NCBI GenBank assembly: GCA_026003475.1
Contig: BPHJ01000001.1
Location: 1,301,189 to 1,365,188 of the forward strand
Length of the DNA: 64,000 nucleotides
Direction of reading: 5' to 3'
Origin: Candidatus Kapaibacterium sp.
Lineage (GTDB): Bacteria > Bacteroidota > Ignavibacteria > Kapaibacteriales > NICIL-2
Made by a program: the position numbers and the translations under genes. Of this stretch, positions 16,876 through 25,900 are shown one piece after another. The notes under the pieces were generated by a model. The model worked only from the letters and a program-made list of their open reading frames with translations. It ran no database searches and was not told where the DNA came from. The stretch's first letter is position 1; every line of letters starts with the position of its first letter.

Positions 16876-17873
16876 TGTACCGGCAACGATGACAACCGCT
16901 CGGCAACACGTTGTTCGATTTCTTGCGCAAGTCGGAGTGCAGCGATGCCATCGGCAAGACCGACGACAGCCGGTGCACCATTGAGAATGCTTGCCACAAA
17001 CGCTCGGTGCTCTTCCATGATTGCATTGGTAGGTTCCAGCTGCGGATGGTCATAGAGGATCGTTTTAGAACCGAAGCCTGGAACTTCGATACCAGCCTGA
17101 TCGGAGGAGGAAAGTGCCTGTTCACCCTCGGCAACGAGACGATAGACTTCCAAGTCCGGAGCGGAAAAATCCAGCGACAGATATGCATTCGGTTGGAAGA
17201 GCCGCAGCTTGCGCAACGGCTTCGGCGTCAGCCGTGATGCCGTTAGGTTAGCAATGCACCCACCAGCAAATTCAATGCGAGCATTGGCAATATCCACCGA
17301 ATCACTGACGACTGCAACCCCGTGCGCCTCGACACGTAAAGCAGGCTCGCCTACCAACGCTACCACAAGGTCCAGATCGTGGATCATCAAATCGCCGATC
17401 ACCGACACATCGGTACCGCGAATGCGAAACGGACTGAGTCGGTGCGCTTCGATAAAGAGGGGCCTGGTCACATAGCGTCGCGCTGCGACGAATGCTGCAT
17501 TGTACCGTTCAACGTGCCCAACATGGACCACTGTCCCTGCACGTGCAGCAGCTTGTGCAATGTCTTCTGCTTCGGCAACCGTTGCAGCCACAGGCTTCTC
17601 GATGAGCACATGCTTGGCTCGAGCGAGCGCAGCCAATACCACTTCCGCATGGCTGCTGGTCGAGACGGCTACCGTAACAGCATCGCTGGCATCGAGTGCA
17701 TCGCTGAGTGTGGGAAATGCCGTTACGCCAAGCTCCCGCGCAAGCTCCTGGGCACGCTCTGGGACGAGGTCGTACACTCCGACTAATCGTGCTGCTGGTT
17801 GCTGCATCCAGAGCCGTGCGTGAATGCTACCGAGATACCCACAGCCAATAACGGAAACACCGAGCATGCTCAT
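16872..17873 (-). CDS. Gfo/Idh/MocA family NAD(P)-dependent oxidoreductase
   Basis: A 333-aa two-domain oxidoreductase acting on a sugar or inositol-like substrate. The N-terminal Rossmann fold has VIGCGYLGSIHARLW (G-x-G-x-x-G type, residues 8-20), and the family signature LIEKPVA near residue 90 carries the conserved lysine. The second catalytic region, IGDLMIHDLDLV, contains the expected D-x-x-x-H-D arrangement near residue 165. Homologues in this phylum are often found near envelope biosynthesis genes, where they act in nucleotide-sugar or lipid A sugar metabolism. Here the neighbours are a recombinase (4-nt overlap upstream) and DUF5723 (4-nt overlap downstream), which do not reveal the substrate. 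Confidence 0.88.
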   Translation of the reverse strand: MSMLGVSVIGCGYLGSIHARLWMQQPAARLVGVYDLVPERAQELARELGVTAFPTLSDALDASDAVTVAVSTSSHAEVVLAALARAKHVLIEKPVAATVAEAEDIAQAAARAGTVVHVGHVERYNAAFVAARRYVTRPLFIEAHRLSPFRIRGTDVSVIGDLMIHDLDLVVALVGEPALRVEAHGVAVVSDSVDIANARIEFAGGCIANLTASRLTPKPLRKLRLFQPNAYLSLDFSAPDLEVYRLVAEGEQALSSSDQAGIEVPGFGSKTILYDHPQLEPTNAIMEEHRAFVASILNGAPAVVGLADGIAALRLAQEIEQRVAERLSSLPVQ

Positions 17874-18874
17874 GAGCGGGTCGTTGATAGTTGGTTGGAC
17901 GTTGCTGGAAGCTCTGAAGCAGGATTCGTGTGCGCAGCTCTTGGTGACTGCTTTTTCTCATCGTGAGCCCGGGGATGGGCTTGTTGGTATGCTGCGCGCA
18001 GTCGTTCGATGGACACATGTGTATAGACTTGCGTCGCGCGCAGCGATGCGTGTCCTAACAGTTCGGAGACAGCTTGCAGGTCAGCGCCACGATCGAGAAG
18101 ATGCGTGGCAAAACTGTGCCGGAAGATATGGGGTGAGCGCCGGGGAGCATCGCTGATACCTGTCAGCAGTGCATTGATTGCTCGCCATGCCTGGGGCTGG
18201 CGGAGTGGTTTGCCTCGCGGTGAGACAAAGAGAGCTTGCTCTGCCGGCGACGCCGCAAGCTCGTGCCGGCGCGCCAGATATTGTTCGATAGCATCAAGAG
18301 CACGGCGACCGAGGAGAACAATTCGTTGCCGGCCTCCCTTACCAATCACACGAACCGAGAGTGTGGCTCGATCAATCGAATCGCAGCGGAGACTGAGCGC
18401 CTCGCTGATCCGCATGCCACTGCTGTAGAGAAGTTCCACCAGCGCCGCAAGACACAGTCCCCACGGTGTCGAGCGGTCAATGCACTCGAGTGCCCTGGTA
18501 ACTTCGTCCTGTTGGAGCACAGCGGGGAGCGGCTTATCGAGCTTCGGCATGCTGATCGCTGCTGCAGGATTGCGCCGGCACCACTGGTGCTGCTGGCAGT
18601 ATCGGAAAAATCGCCGCGCTGCACTGAGTTTGGTCGCGATCGTCCGCTTTGCATTTCCTTTCTGGTACAGGCTGGCAACGAAGCTGCGTATGTGCTGTGG
18701 CGTTACCTGCTCCAGGTCAATTGATACACTTGCGGACTCTACCAAGAAAGACACCAGTTCTGCAACGGTATCACAATAGCGTTTCCGGGTGTGGGGTCGG
18801 TATCGGCTGCTTGCCAGCCAGATCGCAAAGCGCTCCTGCGCAGTCTGGATGTCCATCGGGGGATGGGATGTCAA
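17870..18874 (-). CDS. xerC: tyrosine recombinase, XerC/XerD type
   Basis: Site-specific recombinase that resolves chromosome dimers at dif. The 334-aa protein has an N-terminal SAM-like core-binding domain (residues ~10-95) and a catalytic domain with the full set R-K-H-R-H-Y: R in SSGMRISEAL, K in GKGGRQR, H-x-x-R in HIFRHSFATHLL, H in LLGHASL, Y in TQVYTHV. A ~35-residue polar tail follows the tyrosine, longer than usual. The start could also be the ATG at 18856. The gene leads a minus-strand operon rather than sitting by mobile DNA, which favours a housekeeping role. XerC and XerD cannot be distinguished here. Confidence 0.9.
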   Translation of the reverse strand: MTSHPPMDIQTAQERFAIWLASSRYRPHTRKRYCDTVAELVSFLVESASVSIDLEQVTPQHIRSFVASLYQKGNAKRTIATKLSAARRFFRYCQQHQWCRRNPAAAISMPKLDKPLPAVLQQDEVTRALECIDRSTPWGLCLAALVELLYSSGMRISEALSLRCDSIDRATLSVRVIGKGGRQRIVLLGRRALDAIEQYLARRHELAASPAEQALFVSPRGKPLRQPQAWRAINALLTGISDAPRRSPHIFRHSFATHLLDRGADLQAVSELLGHASLRATQVYTHVSIERLRAAYQQAHPRAHDEKKQSPRAAHTNPASELPATSNQLSTTRS

Positions 18875-18945
18875 TGGTAGAACAGCTGCAAAGCAAAATA
18901 CAACTGTCGTGCCATCGCCCGAGCACCATCACCGCAGCGTTTGAG

Positions 18946-18953
18946 TATCTTCG
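18946..18953 (+). promoter_or_regulatory. near-consensus -7 element (TATCTTCG) upstream of the aldehyde dehydrogenase gene
   Basis: One mismatch from TAnnTTTG (C for the third T), followed by CTGC, 30 nt before the ATG at 18983, in the divergent xerC/aldehyde dehydrogenase gap. Listed only because its context resembles the exact matches elsewhere. Confidence 0.3.
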
Positions 18954-18982
18954 CTGCAGCAAGAACACCACCGCATGCGCCG

Positions 18983-20416
18983 ATGGAACAGCTCTGCCAC
19001 TACATTGATGGCAGCTTCCTTCCCACATCCGACTGGATTGATGTCTATGAGCCTGCCACCGGAAGTGTCTATGCTCAAGTTGCCCGTGGCACCCAAACGG
19101 AAGTTTCCCGCGCTGTTGCTGCGGCAGAGCAAGCGTTTCCCGCATGGTCTCAGCGTCCTGCAACCGAACGTGCCGCGATTCTTTTTCGCATTGCCGATCT
19201 CCTCGAAGAACGCCTCGAAGCATTTGCCCATGCCGAGTCCCTCGATCAAGGAAAGCCCCTGTGGCTTGCGCGAACGCTCGATATTCCACGCTCGATAGCG
19301 AACCTGCGATTTTTTGCGGCAGCGGCTCTCCACGTTTGGTCTGAAACACATGCAGCGCCTGGCCTGCTCAACTACACCCTCCGCCATCCATTGGGAGTTG
19401 TCGGCTGCATTTCGCCCTGGAACTTGCCCCTGTACCTGTTCACGTGGAAAATTGCCCCAGCGCTTGCCTTCGGCAATACGGTCGTCGCGAAGCCATCCGA
19501 GCTGACGCCACTGACCGCGACGCGTTTTGCCGAATTGTGCCAAGAGTGCGGATTGCCTCCAGGAGTGCTCAATATCGTGCACGGCTACGGTCCCGAAGCT
19601 GGCGCTGCCATCGTGGAACATCCGAGCATTCGCGCAATTTCGTTTACGGGCAGCACTGCAACCGGTGAGTACATCGCACGCACAGCAGGACCACGGTTCA
19701 AGAAGCTCTCGCTCGAACTCGGTGGCAAGAACCCCACGATCGTGTTTGCCGATGCAGACCTCGATCGTGCCATTCCAGAGATTGCCCGCGCTGCCTTCCT
19801 CAACCAAGGCGAAATTTGCTTGTGCGGATCGCGCTTGCTTGTGGAACGAACAATCGCTGACGACGTGCTACTGCGGCTACGCGAGCATGTGCGTACGTAT
19901 CGCGTCGGTGACCCCTTCGATGAGCAGACAACGATTGGTGCGCTCGTTTCCGAAGGACACTACCACAAAGTACTCGGTGCAATCGAGCAGGCTCAGCGCG
20001 ATGGTGGCACGATCGTTGTCGGTGGCAAAGCAGTACACCCTTCGGGGCGATGCGCCAAGGGATGGTTTGTCGAACCCACGATAATCACTGGTCTGGAGCC
20101 AACGTGTGCTGCCAATCAAGAAGAAATCTTCGGACCTGTTGTAACGGTCATGCCTTTTGCGTCCGACGAGGAGGCTATCGCACTGGCTAACAATGTCCGC
20201 TACGGCTTAGCTGCGAGCGTCTGGACTCAACACCTAAGCCGTGCACACAGCGTTGCAGCGCGCCTTGCCGCGGGAATTGTCTGGGTCAACTGCTGGATGG
20301 TGCGCGATCTTCGTACACCCTTCGGCGGCACCAAGGATAGTGGCATCGGTCGCGAAGGTGGCTGGGAAGCATACCGCTTTTTCACAGAGCCTCAGAACAT
20401 ATGCATCAAACTGTGA
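18983..20416 (+). CDS. aldehyde dehydrogenase, likely 2-aminomuconate/2-hydroxymuconate semialdehyde dehydrogenase type
   Basis: NAD-dependent oxidation of an aldehyde to an acid. The 477-aa protein has the ALDH core: PWNLPLYLFTWKIAPALAFGN (NAD site), FTGSTATGEYI, general base E245 in LELGGKNP and nucleophile C279 in NQGEICLCGSR. The GEICLC form of the nucleophile motif is typical of the ALDH8/hydroxymuconic-semialdehyde subgroup rather than of betaine-aldehyde dehydrogenases. About 2.1 kb downstream on the same strand lies a RidA protein of the 2-aminomuconate deaminase type, which would take the product of this enzyme. The ATG at 18983 is preferred over an upstream in-frame one because it gives the usual N-terminus. 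Confidence 0.85.
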   Translation: MEQLCHYIDGSFLPTSDWIDVYEPATGSVYAQVARGTQTEVSRAVAAAEQAFPAWSQRPATERAAILFRIADLLEERLEAFAHAESLDQGKPLWLARTLDIPRSIANLRFFAAAALHVWSETHAAPGLLNYTLRHPLGVVGCISPWNLPLYLFTWKIAPALAFGNTVVAKPSELTPLTATRFAELCQECGLPPGVLNIVHGYGPEAGAAIVEHPSIRAISFTGSTATGEYIARTAGPRFKKLSLELGGKNPTIVFADADLDRAIPEIARAAFLNQGEICLCGSRLLVERTIADDVLLRLREHVRTYRVGDPFDEQTTIGALVSEGHYHKVLGAIEQAQRDGGTIVVGGKAVHPSGRCAKGWFVEPTIITGLEPTCAANQEEIFGPVVTVMPFASDEEAIALANNVRYGLAASVWTQHLSRAHSVAARLAAGIVWVNCWMVRDLRTPFGGTKDSGIGREGGWEAYRFFTEPQNICIKL

Positions 20417-20441
20417 ACATGTCGAACATAGAGCCTGTGCC

Positions 20442-22544
20442 ATGATCTACCGCCTGTGGACCGTTGTTGCCGTTGCCACGCTCCTTGCAACTTATTTGCC
20501 GGCACAGTGGCAACTGCTGGCACGAAAAGACGGTGCTGACGTTGGTCGTTTCTTCCAAAGCTCCTCGGGTACGCTCTTTGCGCAACTGTCGAGCCAAACA
20601 AAGATTTTCCGTTCGTTCGATGGGGGCATAACATGGTCACCAGTAGAGCTACCCCCGCTTCAGGGCATCATTCACTTTGCCCCTTGCACTGATTCGCTGG
20701 GGTTGGAAGCGCTCGTTGTCGTTACGGGGGGAGCCTTTTATCGCTCGACCGACAACGGATTATCGTGGCAGCAGATTCCGCCTCCAAGTGGGATCACATC
20801 GGGCGAATCCATCCTGAGCATTGAAGGGTTGCGGTACGGCGAATTGATCATTCTTACCGAAACGGCAGGTGGCAATGCTGTGTACGTGTCGCGGGATCGC
20901 GCCGAATCGGTAATGCGGATTGGCGACATTCCCTCTGCACCGTGGCGCTTTGCTCAACTGCACGACTCGGCAATCTACTGCTACGGCAGTGCCGGACTCT
21001 ACCGCATCAACTGGCGCATGCAAACGATCGCCCGTGTTGCGACTGAGCACGTAACTGCACTGGTTTCAAACCAGGAATACAGCGGCGCACCGGTCATCTA
21101 CTGGGCGATTCGTAACCAAACTGTTGTGCGTTCAACCGATGGTGGCACCAGTTGGACCGATGCCCATGCTGGATTATCCATGCTGAGTTCGTCGGCTCTG
21201 CTGTTGCCCGCTCGTGAGGGAACGATGTTCTGCTTCAACCCATTGGGAGATTCAACAATCGTGTACCGTCGTTTTGCCAGTTCGACCCAATGGGCACTTC
21301 TGACGCGTCAAGGATTCGCCGCCACCGATGCTATTGCAACGCTGAGTGGCGCGCTGATGGTTGCCACGTCGGGTGGTGTGTTCCGCTCTGAAGAAAGTGG
21401 CATGTTCTGGTCGAATTCCTCCAGCGGTATCCAAGGCGTCAGCATCATCTGTGCATCGTATGTGCCCAGCGTTGCGCTGGTGGCAGCCTCCCAACGCGGT
21501 GAGCTGTTCCGCTCGGTCAATGCTGGGTTGAGCTGGACGACCATTGCCAAACTACCTGCTGGCACCACGCCAACCGACCTGTGGGTAAGCCCCAACGGTC
21601 TTGTCCTGGTCGGCACTACCAACGGCGCTTGGTGCTCCACCGATGGCGGCGCCACCATCCGTCAATGCTCGACAGCAACCGGTGCGATTAGCGACACAAT
21701 CGTCAGCGTTGGTACATTCAAAGGCACGGCGGTCGCTGCAGCCCGGTCGCGGGCATACGTTTCCTTGAATGGCGGACTTTTATGGCTTGAGCTCGGGCTG
21801 CCGATGATAGGCTCCAACCAGATCATCAGCTTTCGGTCGAACGACTCCTTGGCGATTGTTGCAACAACAAGCAGTGTCATTGCTATCGAATCGGTTGCGC
21901 AACAACCAGTGTACCGAACGATCGCAACCTTTGGCCAACCAATTGTTGGGTGCGACATCGCCGCTGATGGTTCAATTGGCGTGATAACTGACTCGAGTGC
22001 TACGCTGGTTTATCATCGCTACCGCACCGATGGTCAGCTCGAAGCCCGTGTTGTTCTTCCGACGGGAACATTGCACAGCATAGCACTCTCGCGTGGAGGG
22101 TTTGCGCATATTGCAGCCGATGCTGCGCTCGCACTCTACACCATCGGTCGTCGGGATACAGACTATCGGACCGACACCAGCATCGCTGAACTTGTGCTCT
22201 ACCTGCGCCGTCAATCCTCCGGTGAGATGATTGCGACGACATCCGACGGCGGCATCTACCGTGCTGCTGCTGATTCTATCCTGTCCGTCGAACGGGCTCG
22301 CACCGATATTGTGACGCTGTGGCCCAATCCAACTGCCGAAGAGCTGCACATTGAAGCAGGCACCAGCGCTATTTGGGGCGTCCACATCTGCGACGGACTG
22401 GGCAGAAGTGTCCTCAGCTTATCCATGGCAATTCCTCAACAGTCGCTTCACCTGAAACTGCCGACGATTGCACCGGGTTATTACATCGCCGCCGTTCGAA
22501 CAGCGAAGAGCGTGATTGTGCGACCACTTGTGATCATTCGCTAA
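20442..22544 (+). CDS. secreted beta-propeller protein (BNR/sortilin-like repeats) with T9SS sorting domain
   Basis: A 700-aa exported protein. Signal peptide at residues 1-23 (ending LPAQW). The body has repeated BNR/Asp-box motifs of S-x-D-G-G-x-x-W type: RSFDGGITW, RSTDNGLSW, RSTDGGTSW, FRSEESGMFW, RSVNAGLSW, CSTDGGATI, SLNGGLLW. This pattern marks a sialidase- or Vps10-like propeller of the photosynthesis-assembly/sortilin class; no catalytic sialidase residues are identifiable. The last ~80 residues form a T9SS type A domain (LWPNPTAEELHIEAG). It begins 25 bp after the aldehyde dehydrogenase stop and ends 4 bp before the RidA gene. Confidence 0.86.
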   Translation: MIYRLWTVVAVATLLATYLPAQWQLLARKDGADVGRFFQSSSGTLFAQLSSQTKIFRSFDGGITWSPVELPPLQGIIHFAPCTDSLGLEALVVVTGGAFYRSTDNGLSWQQIPPPSGITSGESILSIEGLRYGELIILTETAGGNAVYVSRDRAESVMRIGDIPSAPWRFAQLHDSAIYCYGSAGLYRINWRMQTIARVATEHVTALVSNQEYSGAPVIYWAIRNQTVVRSTDGGTSWTDAHAGLSMLSSSALLLPAREGTMFCFNPLGDSTIVYRRFASSTQWALLTRQGFAATDAIATLSGALMVATSGGVFRSEESGMFWSNSSSGIQGVSIICASYVPSVALVAASQRGELFRSVNAGLSWTTIAKLPAGTTPTDLWVSPNGLVLVGTTNGAWCSTDGGATIRQCSTATGAISDTIVSVGTFKGTAVAAARSRAYVSLNGGLLWLELGLPMIGSNQIISFRSNDSLAIVATTSSVIAIESVAQQPVYRTIATFGQPIVGCDIAADGSIGVITDSSATLVYHRYRTDGQLEARVVLPTGTLHSIALSRGGFAHIAADAALALYTIGRRDTDYRTDTSIAELVLYLRRQSSGEMIATTSDGGIYRAAADSILSVERARTDIVTLWPNPTAEELHIEAGTSAIWGVHICDGLGRSVLSLSMAIPQQSLHLKLPTIAPGYYIAAVRTAKSVIVRPLVIIR

Positions 22545-22548
22545 GCAC

Positions 22549-22971
22549 ATGGAGCAACACATCATCCGCAGCAGAAACGCCCCTGAACCAGTCGGTGCCT
22601 ATCCCCATGCACGGAGGGTTGGAGGCTTTGTGTTTCTCTCGGGGGTTGGGCCGCGACTTCCCGGCAGTGGCGAGATTCCCGGCACCCAATTCGATGAGCA
22701 GGGGAACGTCGTCGCATACGACATCACAGCTCAGGTGTTATCGGTTTTTCGCAATGTTCGCGCAATCCTCGAAACTGCTGGCGCACGGTGGGAGGACATC
22801 GTGGACGTGACCGTGTTTTTGACAAACATGAAGCGCGACTTCCCTGTGTTCAACAAACTCTGGCAAGAGCATTTCGAAGGAGTCAATGCTTGCCGGACCA
22901 CGATTGAAGTTGGCTCCCTACCGACACCTATTGCCGTCGAACTGAAAGTTATCGCCTATGTTGGTACGTAG
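22549..22971 (+). CDS. amnD: RidA-family protein, 2-aminomuconate deaminase-like
   Basis: The 140-aa protein has the RidA (YjgF) chorismate-mutase-like fold. The block RNAPEPVGAYPHARRVGG, then FLSGVGPRLPGS and IPGTQFDEQGNV, closely fits 2-aminomuconate deaminases of kynurenine and 2-aminophenol pathways, which convert 2-aminomuconate to 2-oxo-3-hexenedioate and ammonia. ACRTTIEVGSLP carries the RidA-family arginine. A generic enamine/imine deaminase role is the alternative. The gene name is by similarity only. The upstream aldehyde dehydrogenase would supply the substrate; the dioxygenase and decarboxylase of the pathway are not in the window. It overlaps the next T9SS cargo gene by 14 nt. 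Confidence 0.78.
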   Translation: MEQHIIRSRNAPEPVGAYPHARRVGGFVFLSGVGPRLPGSGEIPGTQFDEQGNVVAYDITAQVLSVFRNVRAILETAGARWEDIVDVTVFLTNMKRDFPVFNKLWQEHFEGVNACRTTIEVGSLPTPIAVELKVIAYVGT

Positions 22972-25900
22972 TCTTCTGCTTGCTTTCGGCCTGGCATGGA
23001 TCCTAACCGGCGCCCTGCCAGCACAGCCAGTTCTGTCGTACCTCATACCCGACATCGGCGCACCGGGAATGGCGGTGTACGTTGAAATTATCGCGCCGAA
23101 CACAGCGGACGTTGACGGTACAAACTTCAGTGCCAGCGACGGCATCTATTTGAACAATCCTGCCGATCCCTTTCGCATTGAGCTTGTTCGTCCAGAAGAT
23201 TCCACGAAGATCGTTTTTGGTCCCTGCATTGTCTCGTGGTATGGGCGACTGGTCAGCACGATTGTGTTCATCTCTCCGGATGCAACACCCAATTCATGGG
23301 ATTGGCGTCAGCTTCTTCCCCAATGGCGCATCCCGTTTCGGATTCGCACGCCGAATGGCGTAACCCCTACCGACACGTTCTACATCGTCCAGCCGATTCC
23401 CGGTGGCGACTTTCGGACCGAAAGTCAAACTGTGTTAGGACGCCCTCCGTTTGGGGTACGATCGCGGCGTGGAGCCTTGCTCTTCGATAGTTTGATTTTG
23501 GGCGCGCGAACCTATACAGTTTCGACCGACGATCCAGACCAGAACGCTGCAAACGGTAATCAAGGGTATTTGCCGCTGGTCTTGCTCTCGCGCGGACCGA
23601 TACGCGGAATTTCCGAATCCCAGACGCGGCTGAGTCTGGATGCGAGCGGTATTGATGGCGGTCCCGGTGGCGGGGGCGGTGGTGGCGAATTTTGCGACAT
23701 CGTCGGCGGTGGTTCGGCTGGGGGGAGCGGCTACACCGGCGGCGGTCGTGGTGGAAACAATTCCCCCAACAGCTACCGCGCAACCGGTACGGGCAGCGGA
23801 CTCAACGGCGCCTCTCTCAACCAGACAGGTCCCGGCACCGATGGCGGAGCGTATGAATCCTCCGGTGGAGGGACAGGACATCCTTTCGGTGCAAGCGGTG
23901 TCGGATGCAGCAGTGGTCCGAATTGCTCCCCCGATGGTGCCCGCGGTGGTGCAAGTGGCGTCTCCGATAACCGCGATGGTGCCGGCGGCGGATACGCAAC
24001 CGAGGGTAGCTCAACCAGCATTGATGGGAACAACGGCGGCAAAGTCCACGGAGATAGTACGCTCGTTCCATTGGCAGGTGGTTCTGGTGGCGCAGGCGGT
24101 AATCCTCGGAACAGTTCCTTTCCATTCACCGCATGCGGTGGCAGAGGTGGCGGCGGTGGCGGCGCTACTGCGGTCCTCGGATTGAGTATCGAACAGCTTT
24201 CCATCACTGCCAACGGTGGAGATGGATCTGGGAGCGGTTCGACCACTTCTCGACGCGGTGGCAGTGGCAGTGGCGGTGGCATCTACCTTGCCGCCCCACT
24301 CAATGTGCACCAGGTTACGATCCAAGCTCGCGGGGGCGGTCAGTCCGCACCGACGGGCAAAGGTGGCGATGGCAGGACGCGTGTTGATGCAGGAAATCTT
24401 TCAGCCCTATCCACTACCCCATCGCCCTATCGCGGTCCGACCATGGACACGCTCACCATCGCCCGCACCGATTTTGATGTAGAGGGAAGTGGCTTCCCAG
24501 GCAAACGAATTCTGCTCTTTGGCAAACCGTCGAACGGCATCTGGCAGATTCTCGACTCGACAATAGTTGGAAGTGACAGCCGCTGGCGTATTCGCGTGCG
24601 CCTTCCGTCCGGGGCAAGCACGCTGTACCTTGCAGCGGCACAGCGAGAACAACCTTCCATCACTACTCGGTATGTGGCTCGACCCGTTGGCGTCTTTTCC
24701 CATGCCTCTGGACGTATCCTCCGCATTCTTGCTGCACCGATTGAGGCACTCCCTTCACAACTCAACATGGGACGCATCTCCTGTGCCAGCGGCAGCGTTG
24801 CTCTTGATTCGCTCCAGGTGCGAAATCCAGGTGCAGTGCCGATAAGCATCACCGGCGGCGGCTTTCTCAATCCAGCCAGCGGATTTACCATTGTGCGCCC
24901 ACAGCCACTGCAAGCAATACTTGCTCCACTCGGGACGATTCCTATCGTGATCGAATATCGCATTCAACCGTCGCGCTATGGCGTGCAGCGCGATACGCTC
25001 GTTATCCGTGGGGACACACCAGAGCGAGTGTTGGCACGCATTCCGGTCGAGATCACCGTTGACAGTGCTGGCGTGATCTTGACCGATACTGCCACCGTAC
25101 AGGCAATCAGCTTCATTGATTTTGCCGAAGCGTGCCGCGGAATCAGCAAAGACCGCACGTTTGCGCTCCGCCTTGTCGGCAACACACCAACAACAATCAC
25201 CAGCATAACAACGGGAACATCGCTTTTTAGCGTCAGCACACCATCACGCACCACGCTCGGAGTTGGCGATACCGTGCATCTTCACCTGCAAGCAACACCG
25301 CCCGACGTCGGCGATTATTTCGACACACTCACCATCGTCAGCACGGTGTGCAACCAAACACTGCAGATTCCGCTGCATGTCCGCGGTGTTGTCTCCCAAA
25401 TTGTGCGTATCGGTGCTCCTGGCGGTGTTGTGGACTTTGGCAATGTTCGCGTCGGCAACAGCCGAACGCTGCGTATTGGCATTGCTAATCCGAGCAGGAC
25501 CGATTCTGTGATCGTCCAACCGCCGCTGCAACCATCGGCACCTTTTTCGTGGCAGACAGTCCCGCCGGGACTTACCTTCCCACGCGCGATTGGTGCAGGA
25601 GACACACTCTGGATAGATGTCACCTTCGCTCCAACTGCGATGGGAGTTGGAAGCGATTCTCTGGTGTTTTTCACTGTTCCCTTTGGGGTCAGTTGCCCCG
25701 ATACCGCTCGGTTCCTGCTCCTTGGTCAAGCGACAGTGTCGTCGGTTGTCCCAACAAAAACGATGCTTGATTTTGGCATCCTCGAATGTGGCAGGCGGCG
25801 TGATACACTTTGGCTCAAGAATACGGGCAACACGACGGCGGAGGTTTTCTTTCCGGCAACCATCAGCGGCACCGATACACAGTACTTTTCCATCGTCGAA

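Noticed and set aside
17870-18874. Tyrosine recombinase as a sign of an integrated element
   Set aside because: It sits in an operon with housekeeping genes, with no flanking repeats, tRNA target or phage genes; it fits chromosomal XerC/D.
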